A stretch of DNA of 64,000 nt from Opitutia bacterium (GCA_016187945.1 JACPIT010000002.1:62001-126000), one strand, 5' to 3'. Positions 17,087 through 26,037 are shown, numbered from the stretch's first letter. Translations and numbers: made by a program. The notes: a model not told the origin generated them from the sequence alone.

Positions 17087-17327
17087 CCGCGGCGGGCCAG
17101 GCGACTGAAGAACCGCGCGCGAACACGAATGGATGGGAATTCAGACCGCCGAACCGCATCGATGCCGGCTGACGCCGCAGCCGGCGTGCGGAAGCTGGGA
17201 AGAGCGGAAGATCGTTCCGCAGTCTGCCAGTCGCCCTCTGAATTTGCACGTTGTCGGGTCGCCGCTTGGCCCGTCCTGCCACAGCCTTGGCGACGGCGGG
17301 TCGGCGGGCCGCGGCTGAGTTGACGGT

Positions 17328-17356
17328 CTCGGCCCGGCCACGAGGGCCGGCCCTAC
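17328..17356. repeat. single REP-like hairpin (GTAG + GGCCGGCC)
   Basis: On the minus strand it reads GTAGGGCCGGCCCTCGTGGC, folding GGCCGGCC with GGCCGGGCC. It lies in the 313-base gap 17087-17399 between convergent genes. The rest of the gap is GC-rich with no gene that I can support. Confidence 0.65.
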
Positions 17357-17399
17357 CGTGCAGAAGCCGTTCGGCGGGCGACGTCGCTCCGCGTCGGAC

Positions 17400-19367
17400 T
17401 CAGAGGTGCTTTTTCAGAAACGCCTCGATGCGCGTGAAGAGCTCGATGCGGTGCTTGAGTTCGACGAAACCGTGCGACTCGTAAGGAATGAAAAGGGCTT
17501 CGTGCTCCACGCCGTTCGTCTTGAGCGCCTTCACGAGGCGGCGCGATTGGCTGGTATCGGCGTTGTTGTCCTCGGTGCCGTGGGCGACGAACACGGGAAT
17601 TTTGATTTGGTTGACGGAGTAGAACGGCGACAGCGCCTCGAATTTCTCCGCCTGCTGTTTCGGATCGCCGATGTTGCGGCGGAGCCACGCGGCGCGGAAT
17701 TCGTTGTCGTTGTCGCGGTCTTCCGACTGCATGCGTTTCCAGTCGAAGACGCCGGCGATCGTGACCGCGCATTTGTAGAGGTCGGGCTCGAACGCGGCGC
17801 CGCACACCGCGAGGTAGCCGCCGAAACTGCTCCCGATGATGGCGAGGTGGGCGGGGTCGGCGACCTTGGCGTCCACGAGGGCGCGGACGCCGTCGGTGAC
17901 GTCGTCGTGCATCCGGCGGAAATCGAACATGGGGGTGCGGCTGATCGCGGCGTTGTAGCCGGAGGAGCCGCGGTAATTCGGGCGGAAGACGATGTAGCCG
18001 CGGCTGGCGAAGAACTGGCTTTGCGGATCGTAACCCCAAACGTCGCGATGCCACGGCCCGCCGTGCGGCAGCACGATCATCGGACTCGGCCGGCCCTCGA
18101 CGTAGTTGAGCGGGACGGTCACGTAGCCGTCGAGTTTGAGCCCGTCGCGAGTCGGAAAAGTGACGAGGCGGACGGGAGCGAGCAGCTTTTCGGGCAGCCA
18201 CGGTGCGAGGCTGGTGAGTTCCTTGAGTTGTCTCTTTTGGCGGTCGAACAGGTAGAGCGTGCCGGGATGCCGGTCCGAGTAGCTCACGATCAGCATCCGG
18301 CTGCCTTCGCGGTCGCGGCTGACGATGGAGTTGAGGCCGCCCGGCGGCAACGAGGCGTCGATGTCGCGTTGCAGAGCCGCGTCCTCCGCGCGCAGCCAGA
18401 CTTGCTGGGTGGCTTGGCGCGCGTAGCTGAGGCCGACGATGTCCTTTTCGGCGGCGGAGTAGCGCACTCGGCCGTCGCGGAAATCGTATTTCTCGTCGCT
18501 GTGCAGTGCGGGGCCGCGGGTGCCGTCGACGGTGTTGAAGCGCACGAGGTCGCTGGCTCCGGTGGCGTTGCGGTGGGCGACGAAGAGCACGTTGGGATCG
18601 GCATCGACGGCGAGGGGCGAATCGATCTCGAGGTCGATCGAGACGGGCGACCAATTTTCTTTGGCGTCGCGACGGATGCAGATCAGGCGACCGTCGGAGT
18701 GGGCGATGGCGTAGCGAATCTCGCCGTCGCGATCGCGCAACCAGCGCTGCACGCCTGAGACGAATTTGGGGATCGGGATCGAGTGATGGACGTTCATCGC
18801 GTCGCCGGGGCTGCGTTGGCTACGACGGAGATCGACTTCGACCACCCCCTCATCGCGGCCGTTGTTACTGGCGGAGCGGTGAATCCAGAGAAGAATGTTG
18901 TCGGGCCGCTGGCGCGGTTTGCCGAGGACTTCGACGGCGTCGCGGGAGTTGAGCGTTTTGACGCGGTAGGGGTCTTTGCGGTCGGCGACGTAGAGCCCGA
19001 ACGCGTAGTGATTGTCCTTCACGATGGAAAACACGAGACGGTCGTCGTCGGTCCAGGAGAAACTCGAAATGTTGAGGTCCGTGGTGCCGCGCACGCCGGT
19101 GGGTGGACCGCCGGCAATGTCGAGGATCGCGAGGGAGTTGGCGTCGTGCTTGAGGTCGTGCGTGAGCACCGCGAGGTGGGTGCCCGCGGGGTTGAGCTGG
19201 GGCGAACGGATCGCCGGGGGGCGGAAGAAGGCCTCGACGGGAATTTCTTCGGGCCGAGGGACGGTCGCGGCGGGCGACGGCGGCGCCGGATCGGCGGCGA
19301 GAAGGCGGACGGCGAGCGTGACGACGAGGACGGCGGCAGAGCAACGCCGCGCGAGGCGAGTTGGCAT
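17400..19367 (-). CDS. exported prolyl oligopeptidase family (S9) peptidase
   Basis: A 655-residue protein with a signal peptide (residues 1-24, ending VRLLAAD), a seven-bladed-propeller-like N-terminal half (50-400) and a C-terminal alpha/beta-hydrolase. The nucleophile block is IIGSSFGGYLAVCGAAF, the acid is in VAHGTEDNNAD and the His in IPYESHGF. The order and spacing match S9 family serine peptidases (acylaminoacyl-peptidase/DPP-like). HGGPWHRDVWGYDPQ supplies the oxyanion region. It probably degrades oligopeptides in the periplasm. Released pyroglutamyl peptides could feed the pcp/pxp locus elsewhere in the window, but that link is only inference. Confidence 0.93.
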   Translation of the reverse strand: MPTRLARRCSAAVLVVTLAVRLLAADPAPPSPAATVPRPEEIPVEAFFRPPAIRSPQLNPAGTHLAVLTHDLKHDANSLAILDIAGGPPTGVRGTTDLNISSFSWTDDDRLVFSIVKDNHYAFGLYVADRKDPYRVKTLNSRDAVEVLGKPRQRPDNILLWIHRSASNNGRDEGVVEVDLRRSQRSPGDAMNVHHSIPIPKFVSGVQRWLRDRDGEIRYAIAHSDGRLICIRRDAKENWSPVSIDLEIDSPLAVDADPNVLFVAHRNATGASDLVRFNTVDGTRGPALHSDEKYDFRDGRVRYSAAEKDIVGLSYARQATQQVWLRAEDAALQRDIDASLPPGGLNSIVSRDREGSRMLIVSYSDRHPGTLYLFDRQKRQLKELTSLAPWLPEKLLAPVRLVTFPTRDGLKLDGYVTVPLNYVEGRPSPMIVLPHGGPWHRDVWGYDPQSQFFASRGYIVFRPNYRGSSGYNAAISRTPMFDFRRMHDDVTDGVRALVDAKVADPAHLAIIGSSFGGYLAVCGAAFEPDLYKCAVTIAGVFDWKRMQSEDRDNDNEFRAAWLRRNIGDPKQQAEKFEALSPFYSVNQIKIPVFVAHGTEDNNADTSQSRRLVKALKTNGVEHEALFIPYESHGFVELKHRIELFTRIEAFLKKHL

Positions 19368-19454
19368 GATGCGTTCTTTCTAGGCCCGCCGCGACGAGAG
19401 CGCGACGCGAGCGTGCGGTCAACGCCGGTTGTGCGAAGAGGCGCCGGCGAGATC

Positions 19455-19535
19455 GGAGGGCCGAGTTCCGGCGGGGGGTGCGAATGGGATGCCGCCGGCG
19501 CACGCGTTCGCGGCCTCGCGGGAGCTCGGCCCTCC
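19455..19535. repeat. REP-like inverted pair, family I (GGAGGGCCGAG), copy 1
   Basis: It opens GGAGGGCCGAGTTCC and closes CGGGAGCTCGGCCCTCC. GGAG replaces GTAG, the known alternative REP tetranucleotide. A second copy is at 35231. It lies upstream of the S9 peptidase gene and downstream of dnaE. Confidence 0.85.
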
Positions 19536-19557
19536 AGGAGGGCGGTGGCGGCGTCAG

Positions 19558-22500
19558 TTAGCTGCGTTTGCCCCAGCGGCGGACTTCTTTCAGCTCGGGG
19601 GCGCGGGTTTCGATCAGGGCGCCGGCGCAGGCGGGGTGGTTGCGGAGCGTTTGAAATGCCGGACCGGTGACGCGCCACTTCAATGCAAAGGACGTCTCGG
19701 CGATCGGCGCGACGCGGCCTTCGAAGAGGAAGGCGATCTCGACCTTCGTGTCGCCGTTGGCGGCGTCGATGGCTTTGCGGAGCTTCGGGAGAAAATCGGT
19801 GACGCCGGGGTGGTCGGGCGTGAGGAGCCAGGTGACTTTGCGGACGTTGTTCGGGAGATAGGCGTCGAGGTGGTAGACTTCCTTGATGTTCAGGCGCGCG
19901 CCGTCGTTGCCCTTCATCACCGAACCGAGGAGCGCGACGGGGATGTTTTCCGCGAGGAGCTTGCCGTAGGTCTCGTAGGCGTCGGCATACATGTTGACCG
20001 AGATCGTGGCGCGCTTGCTCGCGAGGTTGAAGAAGGCCCACGGGCGGTTGTCGCGTTTCGAGAGGCGCTTGGTGATGCCGCTGATGAGGCCGGTGAGGCG
20101 GAACTCGACGCGGTCGCCTTCGAGGAGAACGGTTTCCTCGGTGTGCGTGCAGAGCGCTTCGGCGAGGCCGGCGTAGGCGTTGAGCGGGTGGCCTGAGACG
20201 TAGAAGCCGAGGAGTTCTTTCTCGAATTGGAGACGCTCTTGGGCACTGAAGTCGGTGGCGGAGTCGGACGAGTTGAGAGTTGAGGGTTGAGAGTTGAGAG
20301 ACTTGGCAGCGGATTTTTTCTTCGGTTTCTCGTCGGCGAGCATGTCCAGGAACGAGTGCTGGCCGGCGGCTTTGTCCCGGGCGTGGGCGGCGGCGCCGGC
20401 GAGGGCGGCGTCGATGCCGTCGAAGAGCGGCTTGCGCGGCGCGTGGCTGTAGTCGAAGGCGCCGGTCTTCACGAGGTGTTCGAGCACGCGCTTGTTGATC
20501 GCGCGGCCGTCGACGCGGCGCACGAAGTCCTCGAAGTCGGCGAAGGGGCCGTTGGCTTCGCGTTCCTCGATGATTTTCGCGGCGGCGAGTTCGCCGACGC
20601 CCTTGATGCCGGCGAGGCCGAAGCGGATCGCGCCGCCTTCGGCGGCGCGATCCGTGGTTGAGAGTTGAGGGTTGAGAGTTGAGAGACTGGAGGATTGGGA
20701 GCCTTTCTGGCTCTCAACTCTCAACTCTGAACTCTCAACTTTCTTCACCACCGGCGTGAAATCCCCACGAGACTCGTTCACATCCGGGCCCAGCACTACG
20801 ATCCCCATGGCTTCGGCTTCGGCGATGAAGTGGGAGACTTTTTCCGCGTTGCCGAGTTCGGCGGTGAGCACAGCGGCCATGAACTCGACGGGGTAGTTCG
20901 CCTTGAGAAACGCCGTCTGGTAGCTGACGAGCGCGTAGGAGGCGGAGTGGGATTTGTTGAAACCGTAGTTCGCGAACTTGTTCAGCAGGTCGAAGATTTC
21001 GTTGGCCTTCGCTTCGCTGATGTTGTTCACGCGCTTCGCGCCTTCGACGAACTTGATGCGCTCCTTCGCCATCGCGTCGGCGTCCTTCTTACCCATCGCG
21101 CGGCGGAGCATGTCGGCGCCGCCGAGCGTGTAGCCGGCGATGATTTTGGCGCACTCCATGACCTGCTCTTGGTAGACGATGATACCGTAGGTTTCCTTGA
21201 GCGACTGTTCGAGGAGTGGATGCGGGTAGGCGACGGTGGACGGGTCGCGTTTGCCGCGGGCGTAGTCGGGGATGAATTGCATCGGGCCCGGGCGGTAGAG
21301 GGCGCAGATGGCGTTGATGTCGTTGATGTCGGTCACGCCGACCTGCTTGCAGGCGTTCTGCATGCCGCCGGATTCGAGCTGGAACACGCCGACGGTCTTG
21401 CCGGCGTTGAGGATCGCGTAGGTTTTCGGGTCGTCGAGCGGGATGGTCTCGATGTCGAAGTCGGGTTTCGCGGTGCGGCGGACGTTTTTCACGGCGTCGT
21501 CGATGACGGTGAGCGTCTTCAGGCCGAGGAAGTCCATCTTCAGCAAGCCGAGTTTGCCGACGGCGTTCATGTCGTATTGCACCGTCACGTCGCCTTCCTG
21601 GAGCGTGAGCGGGACGAACTCGTCGAGCGGTTTGTCGGTGATGATGATGCCGGCGGCGTGCTTGCCGGTGTTGCGCACCATGCCTTCGAGGACGAGGCCC
21701 TGATCGAGGATTTTGTGCGCGACGGGGTTTTTTTCGTATTCGTTTTTGAGCTCCGCGGATTTCTCCATCGCGGACTTCAGCTCGATGTTGAGCTCGTCGG
21801 GGATCATCTTCGCGAGGCGGTCGGCTTCGGCGAAGGGCAGGTCGTGCACGCGCGAGACGTCGCGCACGACCATCTTCGCGCCGAGCGTGCCGTAGGTGAT
21901 GATGTTCGCGACGCAATCGTTGCCGTATTTCTGACGGACGTAGTCGATGACCTCGCCGCGACGGCGCATGCAGAAGTCGATATCGAAGTCGGGCGGCGAC
22001 ACGCGCTCGGGGTTGAGGAAGCGCTCGAAGAGGAGCTTGAAGCGAATCGGGTCGAGATTGGTGATGCCGAGCAGATACGCGACGAGGCATCCGGCGCCGG
22101 AGCCGCGGCCGGGGCCGACAGGGATGCCGTGCGATTTCGCCCAGTGGATGAAATCCCAAACGACGAGGAAGTAGTCGATGAAGCCGGTGACGCGGATGAT
22201 CGAGAGCTCGAAGGCAAGGCGAACGACGAGTTCCTCTTCGAGCGGCAGGCCGTTGTAGTCGGGCGCGGTCGGTTTCTGGCCGGCGGGGAGATTCGTGAGT
22301 TTCGCGAGGCGCTCGGCGACGCTCGGGCGCGCGGCGATCTCGGCGTAGTTGTAGCCGTAGCGTTTCTTCAGACCTTCGACGCAGAGCTGGTCGAGGTATT
22401 CGCCGGGCGTGAGCTGGTCCTTGATTTCGGCGGGAAGCGGATACTTCGGGTAGCGCTCGGAGCCTTTCGGAAAGGGGATGATGCCCGTCTCGCACATTTC

Positions 22501-23325
22501 GGCGACGGCTTGGGTGTTCGTGAGCGAGTCGGGGACTTCGCCGAAAATTTTCGCCATCTCGTCGCGCGACTTCAGGTAGAATTGCGTGCCGTCGAACTTC
22601 ATGCGGTCCGTCTCGGCGACCTTCGCGCCGGTTTGGATGCAGAGGAGCGAGTCGTGCGGGCCGGCGTCTTCGTGGTTCACGTAGTGAACGTCGTTCGTGC
22701 AGATGACTTTTAGGCCGAACTCCTCGCCGAGTTTCAGCAGGCCGGGGATGATTTTGCGCTGCTCGGGGATGCCGTGGTCCTGGATTTCGACGAAGAAATT
22801 TTCGCGGCCGAAGATTTCCACGAAGCGCCCGCAGGCGAGGCGCGCCTGTTCGTAGCGGTCGTGGAGCAGGTGCTGCGGCACGATCGCGGCGAGGCAGCCG
22901 GTGAAGCCGATGAGGCCGCCGGAGTGGCGCGCGAGCGTGTCCATGTCGGCGCGCGGCTTGTAGTAAAAGCCCTTGAGATGCGCGTAAGAGACGAGCTTCA
23001 GGAGGTTTTGGTAGCCCTGAAGATTCTTCGCGAGCAGCCCCATGTGGTAGTAGCTCTTGCCGTCCTCGGAGCGGCCGGCCTTTTCGAGCGCGGAGCCTTC
23101 GGTGAGATAAATTTCGCAGCCGATGAGCGGCTTGATGCCGTAGGTTTTCGCGGCGTTGTAGAACTCGATCGCGCCATACATGTTGCCGTGGTCGGTGAGC
23201 GCGAGGGCGGTCATGCCCAGATCCTTGGCGCGGCCCATCAGGCGGTCGATGCGGCACGCGCCGTCGAGTAGGCTGTAGTCGGTGTGGACGTGAAGATGGA
23301 TGAAATTGGTGTCTGAGGCGGCCAC
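19558..23325 (-). CDS. dnaE: DNA polymerase III alpha subunit with two in-frame repeat insertions
   Basis: From GTG 23325 the protein has 1255 residues. The N-terminal PHP domain starts FIHLHVHTDYSLLDGACRID; the polymerase palm has GPGRGSGAG and PPDFDIDFCMRRRGE (catalytic Asp pair). Helix-hairpin-helix and OB-fold regions follow. It is the replicative polymerase catalytic subunit. Two segments interrupt conserved sequence: about residue 860-895 (SSELRVESQ, later SSLSTLNPQLS) and about 1005-1017 (SLNSQPSTLNSS). Both are translations of the GAGAGTT heptamer repeat. The first is a perfect-looking DNA hairpin. A TTG at 23379 would add 18 residues; GTG is preferred because it places the PHP motif at the usual distance. 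Confidence 0.95.
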   Translation of the reverse strand: MAASDTNFIHLHVHTDYSLLDGACRIDRLMGRAKDLGMTALALTDHGNMYGAIEFYNAAKTYGIKPLIGCEIYLTEGSALEKAGRSEDGKSYYHMGLLAKNLQGYQNLLKLVSYAHLKGFYYKPRADMDTLARHSGGLIGFTGCLAAIVPQHLLHDRYEQARLACGRFVEIFGRENFFVEIQDHGIPEQRKIIPGLLKLGEEFGLKVICTNDVHYVNHEDAGPHDSLLCIQTGAKVAETDRMKFDGTQFYLKSRDEMAKIFGEVPDSLTNTQAVAEMCETGIIPFPKGSERYPKYPLPAEIKDQLTPGEYLDQLCVEGLKKRYGYNYAEIAARPSVAERLAKLTNLPAGQKPTAPDYNGLPLEEELVVRLAFELSIIRVTGFIDYFLVVWDFIHWAKSHGIPVGPGRGSGAGCLVAYLLGITNLDPIRFKLLFERFLNPERVSPPDFDIDFCMRRRGEVIDYVRQKYGNDCVANIITYGTLGAKMVVRDVSRVHDLPFAEADRLAKMIPDELNIELKSAMEKSAELKNEYEKNPVAHKILDQGLVLEGMVRNTGKHAAGIIITDKPLDEFVPLTLQEGDVTVQYDMNAVGKLGLLKMDFLGLKTLTVIDDAVKNVRRTAKPDFDIETIPLDDPKTYAILNAGKTVGVFQLESGGMQNACKQVGVTDINDINAICALYRPGPMQFIPDYARGKRDPSTVAYPHPLLEQSLKETYGIIVYQEQVMECAKIIAGYTLGGADMLRRAMGKKDADAMAKERIKFVEGAKRVNNISEAKANEIFDLLNKFANYGFNKSHSASYALVSYQTAFLKANYPVEFMAAVLTAELGNAEKVSHFIAEAEAMGIVVLGPDVNESRGDFTPVVKKVESSELRVESQKGSQSSSLSTLNPQLSTTDRAAEGGAIRFGLAGIKGVGELAAAKIIEEREANGPFADFEDFVRRVDGRAINKRVLEHLVKTGAFDYSHAPRKPLFDGIDAALAGAAAHARDKAAGQHSFLDMLADEKPKKKSAAKSLNSQPSTLNSSDSATDFSAQERLQFEKELLGFYVSGHPLNAYAGLAEALCTHTEETVLLEGDRVEFRLTGLISGITKRLSKRDNRPWAFFNLASKRATISVNMYADAYETYGKLLAENIPVALLGSVMKGNDGARLNIKEVYHLDAYLPNNVRKVTWLLTPDHPGVTDFLPKLRKAIDAANGDTKVEIAFLFEGRVAPIAETSFALKWRVTGPAFQTLRNHPACAGALIETRAPELKEVRRWGKRS
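20271..20300. repeat. 7-bp-period repeat within dnaE, second insert
   Basis: Tandem GTTGAGA/GTTGAGG units, read in frame as SLNSQPSTLNS-like sequence on the dnaE strand. The polymerase sequence resumes normally on both sides. Confidence 0.9.
20657..20742. repeat. heptamer-repeat hairpin within dnaE, first insert
   Basis: The left arm is four GTTGAGA-type units, the right arm CTCTCAACTCTCAACTCTGA and onward. The arms are complementary and about 25 bases apart, so the insert can fold as one long hairpin. It stays in frame across dnaE. Confidence 0.92.
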
Positions 23326-23423
23326 GGGGCCGCATCGGAAGCCGCGCGCCAGAGGCCCGCAAGTGGAAACACCCGACAACTTGCCGACAGGCGAAGTTCG
23401 TTCATGCGTGGGACGTTAAACAG

Positions 23424-23502
23424 GTAGGGCGGGCGCTCCGGACCCCGCCGTCGGGCGTCGCTGTGGCCGCGTTCGCAGCGGTGTCGGGAGACCCTGCTCT
23501 AC
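23424..23502. repeat. REP-like mixed pair (GTAGGGCGGG / GTAGAGCAGG)
   Basis: It opens GTAGGGCGGGCGCTCCGGAC (hairpin GGCGGG with CCCGCC) and closes with GAGACCCTGCTCTAC, the complement of GTAGAGCAGGGTCTC. The two arms belong to different core sequences. It lies between dnaE and rpsU, divergent genes. Confidence 0.65.
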
Positions 23503-23519
23503 ATCGGAAAAAATAGCTA

Positions 23520-23555
23520 TTGACGCGCCTCGCGGCGCCCGGCTTCTTGTGGACC
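23520..23555 (+). promoter_or_regulatory. putative rpsU promoter (TTGACG)
   Basis: TTGACG at 23520 is followed 31 bases later by GGACCTTT at 23551. The rpsP leader has TTGACA at 54130 and GGACCTTT at 54161, the same distance. No good -10 hexamer is seen (CTTCTT is the closest), so this is a comparative call. Confidence 0.5.
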
Positions 23556-23585
23556 TTTCGACCTTTCCGAACCACTCCCTTTCCC

Positions 23586-23783
23586 ATGTCCATCGAGATC
23601 AAAATGCGCAAAAACGAGCCGATCGACCGTGCGCTGCGCCGCATGAAGAAGAAGCTCGACCGCGAGAACATCATCAAAGACGTGCGCGCGAAGCGTTACT
23701 ACGAGAAGCCCTGCGAGCGTCGCCGCCGCAAGGATAAGGTCGCCGCCTTCACGGCGATGCTCCGCGCCCGCTACGCGAACTGA
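23586..23783 (+). CDS. rpsU: 30S ribosomal protein bS21
   Basis: A 65-residue very basic protein starting MSIEIKMRKNEPIDRALRRM. It matches bS21 through RMKKKLDRENIIKDVRAKRY and YEKPCERRRRKDK. It belongs to the small subunit near the 3' end of 16S rRNA and takes part in initiation. Start ATG 23586 is chosen because it directly precedes the conserved N-terminus; no Shine-Dalgarno is visible. It has its own promoter-like sequence and terminator, so it is a single-gene unit divergent from dnaE. Confidence 0.95.
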   Translation: MSIEIKMRKNEPIDRALRRMKKKLDRENIIKDVRAKRYYEKPCERRRRKDKVAAFTAMLRARYAN

Positions 23784-23805
23784 GTTCCGCGTCGCTCCGT
23801 TTCCG

Positions 23806-23842
23806 AACCGGCCGCTGCCTAGTGCGCGTGGCCGGTTTTTTA
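23806..23842 (+). terminator. terminator after rpsU
   Basis: AACCGGCC and GGCCGGTT arms, a 16-base loop, then a T tract, 22 bases past the rpsU stop. Confidence 0.85.
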
Positions 23843-23930
23843 TTGGCCGAAAGGCCAGCAGGCGACACGCGGCCGCCGCACCCGACGGCTTGCCAGACCC
23901 GCAAAGTGTTGTCCTAGTGCGAGGTCACAC

Positions 23931-24884
23931 ATGAAGCCGATCCTCTCGCTGTCTAGCTGCTGGTTGTCCCAGCGCCATCAGGACGGCTACGAGATGCTCA
24001 AGGAAATGGCCGCACTCGGCTTCGAGTGGGCCGAGCTCAGCCACGGCATCCGTATCACGCTTGTGCCCGGCATCCTGAAGGGCGTCGAGGAAGGCATCAT
24101 CAAAATCTCCTCGTGTCACAATTTCTGCCCGCTGCCGACGGGCATCACGCACGCCGCGCCGAATCTCTACGTGCCGAGTTCCAAGGATCGCCGCGAGCGC
24201 GAGCAATGGCTGCGCCACAGCCGCCGCTCGGTCGAGTTCGCGAGCCAGGTCGGAGCGAAGAAACTCGTGCTGCACCTCGGCAATTTCGAGTTCTTCTGGC
24301 TGAATCCCGTGCGCAAGATCGAGCGCTACGTCGACGCGCATCCCGGCGAAGACCTCACGAAGGACGCCGCCTACCAGAAGCTTCTCGCCGGCGTGATGGC
24401 GAAGCTGCGCGCCCACAAAGCGCTGTTCTGGGAATACACGCGCGCCGGCATCGCGGAGCTGTTGCCCTACGCCACGAGCAAGGGCGTCGCGCTCGCCTTC
24501 GAAAACCGCGAGAAACTCGAGGAGCTGCCGCTCGACGAGGACTACCAGCAATTCATCGAATCGCTCCCGCCCGAAGCGCTCGGCGGCTACTGGCACGACA
24601 CCGGCCACGCGCACATCAAGGAAAGCCTCGGCGTCCTGAATCACCGCGAGCACCTGACGAAAAACGCGCCGCGCGCGATCGGCTTTCACCTGCACGACGT
24701 CAGTGCCGACGGCCACGACCACCAGGCAGTAGGGTCGGGCAAAGTGGACTTCGCGATGATCAGCGAATTCTGGCGCCCCGAGCACACGCTCGTGCTGGAG
24801 TTCAGCCCGCGCCTGACGGTCGAGGAAGTGATCGTGTCGAAGCAGCGCGTCGAGACGCTGCTGAAGCACCGGTTCGGGGGGTAG
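23931..24884 (+). CDS. TIM-barrel (AP endonuclease family 2) sugar isomerase-like protein
   Basis: A 317-residue protein beginning MKPILSLSSCWLSQRHQDGY. It has the xylose isomerase-like TIM-barrel layout (PF01261): GFEWAELSHG in strand 2, KKLVLHLGNFEFFW, GVALAFENREKL with the metal Glu, YWHDTGHAHIK with Asp/His metal ligands, IGFHLHDVSADGHDH, and LVLEFSPR. Such proteins isomerise or epimerise sugars or inosose, usually with a divalent metal; the substrate here is unknown. The TAG stop is part of the GTAG of a REP-like element that also ends the convergent mutY. No operon partner. Confidence 0.88.
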   Translation: MKPILSLSSCWLSQRHQDGYEMLKEMAALGFEWAELSHGIRITLVPGILKGVEEGIIKISSCHNFCPLPTGITHAAPNLYVPSSKDRREREQWLRHSRRSVEFASQVGAKKLVLHLGNFEFFWLNPVRKIERYVDAHPGEDLTKDAAYQKLLAGVMAKLRAHKALFWEYTRAGIAELLPYATSKGVALAFENREKLEELPLDEDYQQFIESLPPEALGGYWHDTGHAHIKESLGVLNHREHLTKNAPRAIGFHLHDVSADGHDHQAVGSGKVDFAMISEFWRPEHTLVLEFSPRLTVEEVIVSKQRVETLLKHRFGG

Positions 24885-24973
24885 GGCCGGCTTCAGCCGG
24901 CCCGGGTGAAAGCAGGTTCGCGGTCTTCGGCTGCGAACGCTGCCGCTGATGGTCCGGCTGAAGCCGGACCTAC
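24881..24973. repeat. REP-like inverted pair, family D; supplies stops of both flanking genes
   Basis: It opens GTAGGGCCGGCTTCAGCCGG and closes CCGGCTGAAGCCGGACCTAC; both arms are near-perfect hairpins. TAG at 24882-24884 ends the TIM-barrel gene. CTA at 24970-24972, read on the minus strand as TAG, ends mutY. Confidence 0.93.
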
Positions 24974-26037
24974 CTCAGCAATTCCGCGATCCAGCGCTTG
25001 TGCGGGCCGGAGAGCGTGACGCGGTCGAGGTCGTCGCGCGCGACCCACTCGAGCGTGCCGTCGGCGGCGATGCGTTTGCGCAACGCGGCGTCGGGCTTCA
25101 CGGCGAAAATCTGCTCGGTGATCTGAAAGCGCGTGATCGTGCGGCGCTTCGTGGCGAGCAACGCGGAGGCGTCGGGCTTCACGCCGAGGTCGTGCGCTTC
25201 GGGCAATTCGTGCACGCCGGCGAGCCGCTTCGCGTCCGCGCTGCCACGGCGCAGCAGGAGGCGTCCGCGCTCCAGGACGAAAGTCCGTATTACGGACTTT
25301 TGCTCGATCTGCTTCGGCGCGAAACGGGGGAGCGACTCGGCATTGCCGGCGCGGCGCGCGGCGCAGAACCCGGCGACGGGGCAGGTGAGGCAGAGCGGCT
25401 TCACGCGGAAGCAGACGGTCGCGCCCAGTTCCATCATTGCCTGGTTGTGCGTGCCGGGGTCGCACGTTGGTGCGGCATCGCCGCGCGACGTGGCGCCGGC
25501 GATTAGCGCGTCGGCGAGTGGCGTGAAGTGTTTCGCGGCGTCCACGCCCGTGGCGAAGCGCTTCGTTTCGCCCGTGAGGCGCGCGAGGATGCGCACGACG
25601 TTGCCGTCGACGCACGCGGCGGGTTCGCCGAACGCGATGCTCGTGATCGCCGCGGACGTGTAGGGGCCGATGCCGGGCAACTCGCGCCACGCGGCCGGCG
25701 TGCGCGGCGGGGCGGGCATTGCGGCGACGGCTTGCGCGAGCTTGTGGAGGTTGCGCGCGCGCGAGTAGTAGCCGAGGCCTTCCCAGAGTTTTAGCACCTT
25801 CGCTTCGGGCGCGGCGGCGAGCGCGGCGAAATCCGGCAACTCCCGCAGCCAGCGGTCGAAGTAGGGCAACACCGTCGCGACCTGCGTCTGCTGCAGCATG
25901 AACTCCGACACGACCGTCTTGTAGAGCGACGGCGCCTCGCGCCACGGCAGGCGCCGCTGGTGCACTCGATACCAGTCGTGGAGCGCGGCCTGAAATTCGG
26001 TGCGGCGGGCGATGAGTTGCGCGGAAGGATTGGCCAC
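24970..26037 (-). CDS. mutY: A/G-specific adenine glycosylase MutY
   Basis: A 355-residue enzyme that removes adenine mispaired with 8-oxoguanine. RLPWRE and EFMLQQTQVATVLPYF open the glycosylase domain. LPGIGPYTSAAITSIAFGE is the helix-hairpin-helix, VDGNVVRILARL carries the catalytic Asp region, and CFRVKPLCLTCPVAGFC with an earlier Cys forms the 4Fe-4S loop (C-X6-C-X2-C-X5-C type). The C-terminal part (about 235-355) is NUDIX-like, for 8-oxoG recognition. The start is GTG 26037, which lies in a repeat arm (GGCCACGAAGAGGCACGAG on the plus strand). The stop is provided by a REP-like element. Confidence 0.95.
   Translation of the reverse strand: MANPSAQLIARRTEFQAALHDWYRVHQRRLPWREAPSLYKTVVSEFMLQQTQVATVLPYFDRWLRELPDFAALAAAPEAKVLKLWEGLGYYSRARNLHKLAQAVAAMPAPPRTPAAWRELPGIGPYTSAAITSIAFGEPAACVDGNVVRILARLTGETKRFATGVDAAKHFTPLADALIAGATSRGDAAPTCDPGTHNQAMMELGATVCFRVKPLCLTCPVAGFCAARRAGNAESLPRFAPKQIEQKSVIRTFVLERGRLLLRRGSADAKRLAGVHELPEAHDLGVKPDASALLATKRRTITRFQITEQIFAVKPDAALRKRIAADGTLEWVARDDLDRVTLSGPHKRWIAELLR

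Noticed and set aside
20830-22713. Plus-strand open frame of over 600 codons opposite dnaE
   Set aside because: Antisense shadow of a conserved polymerase; composition is Val/Glu/Asp-rich without domains.
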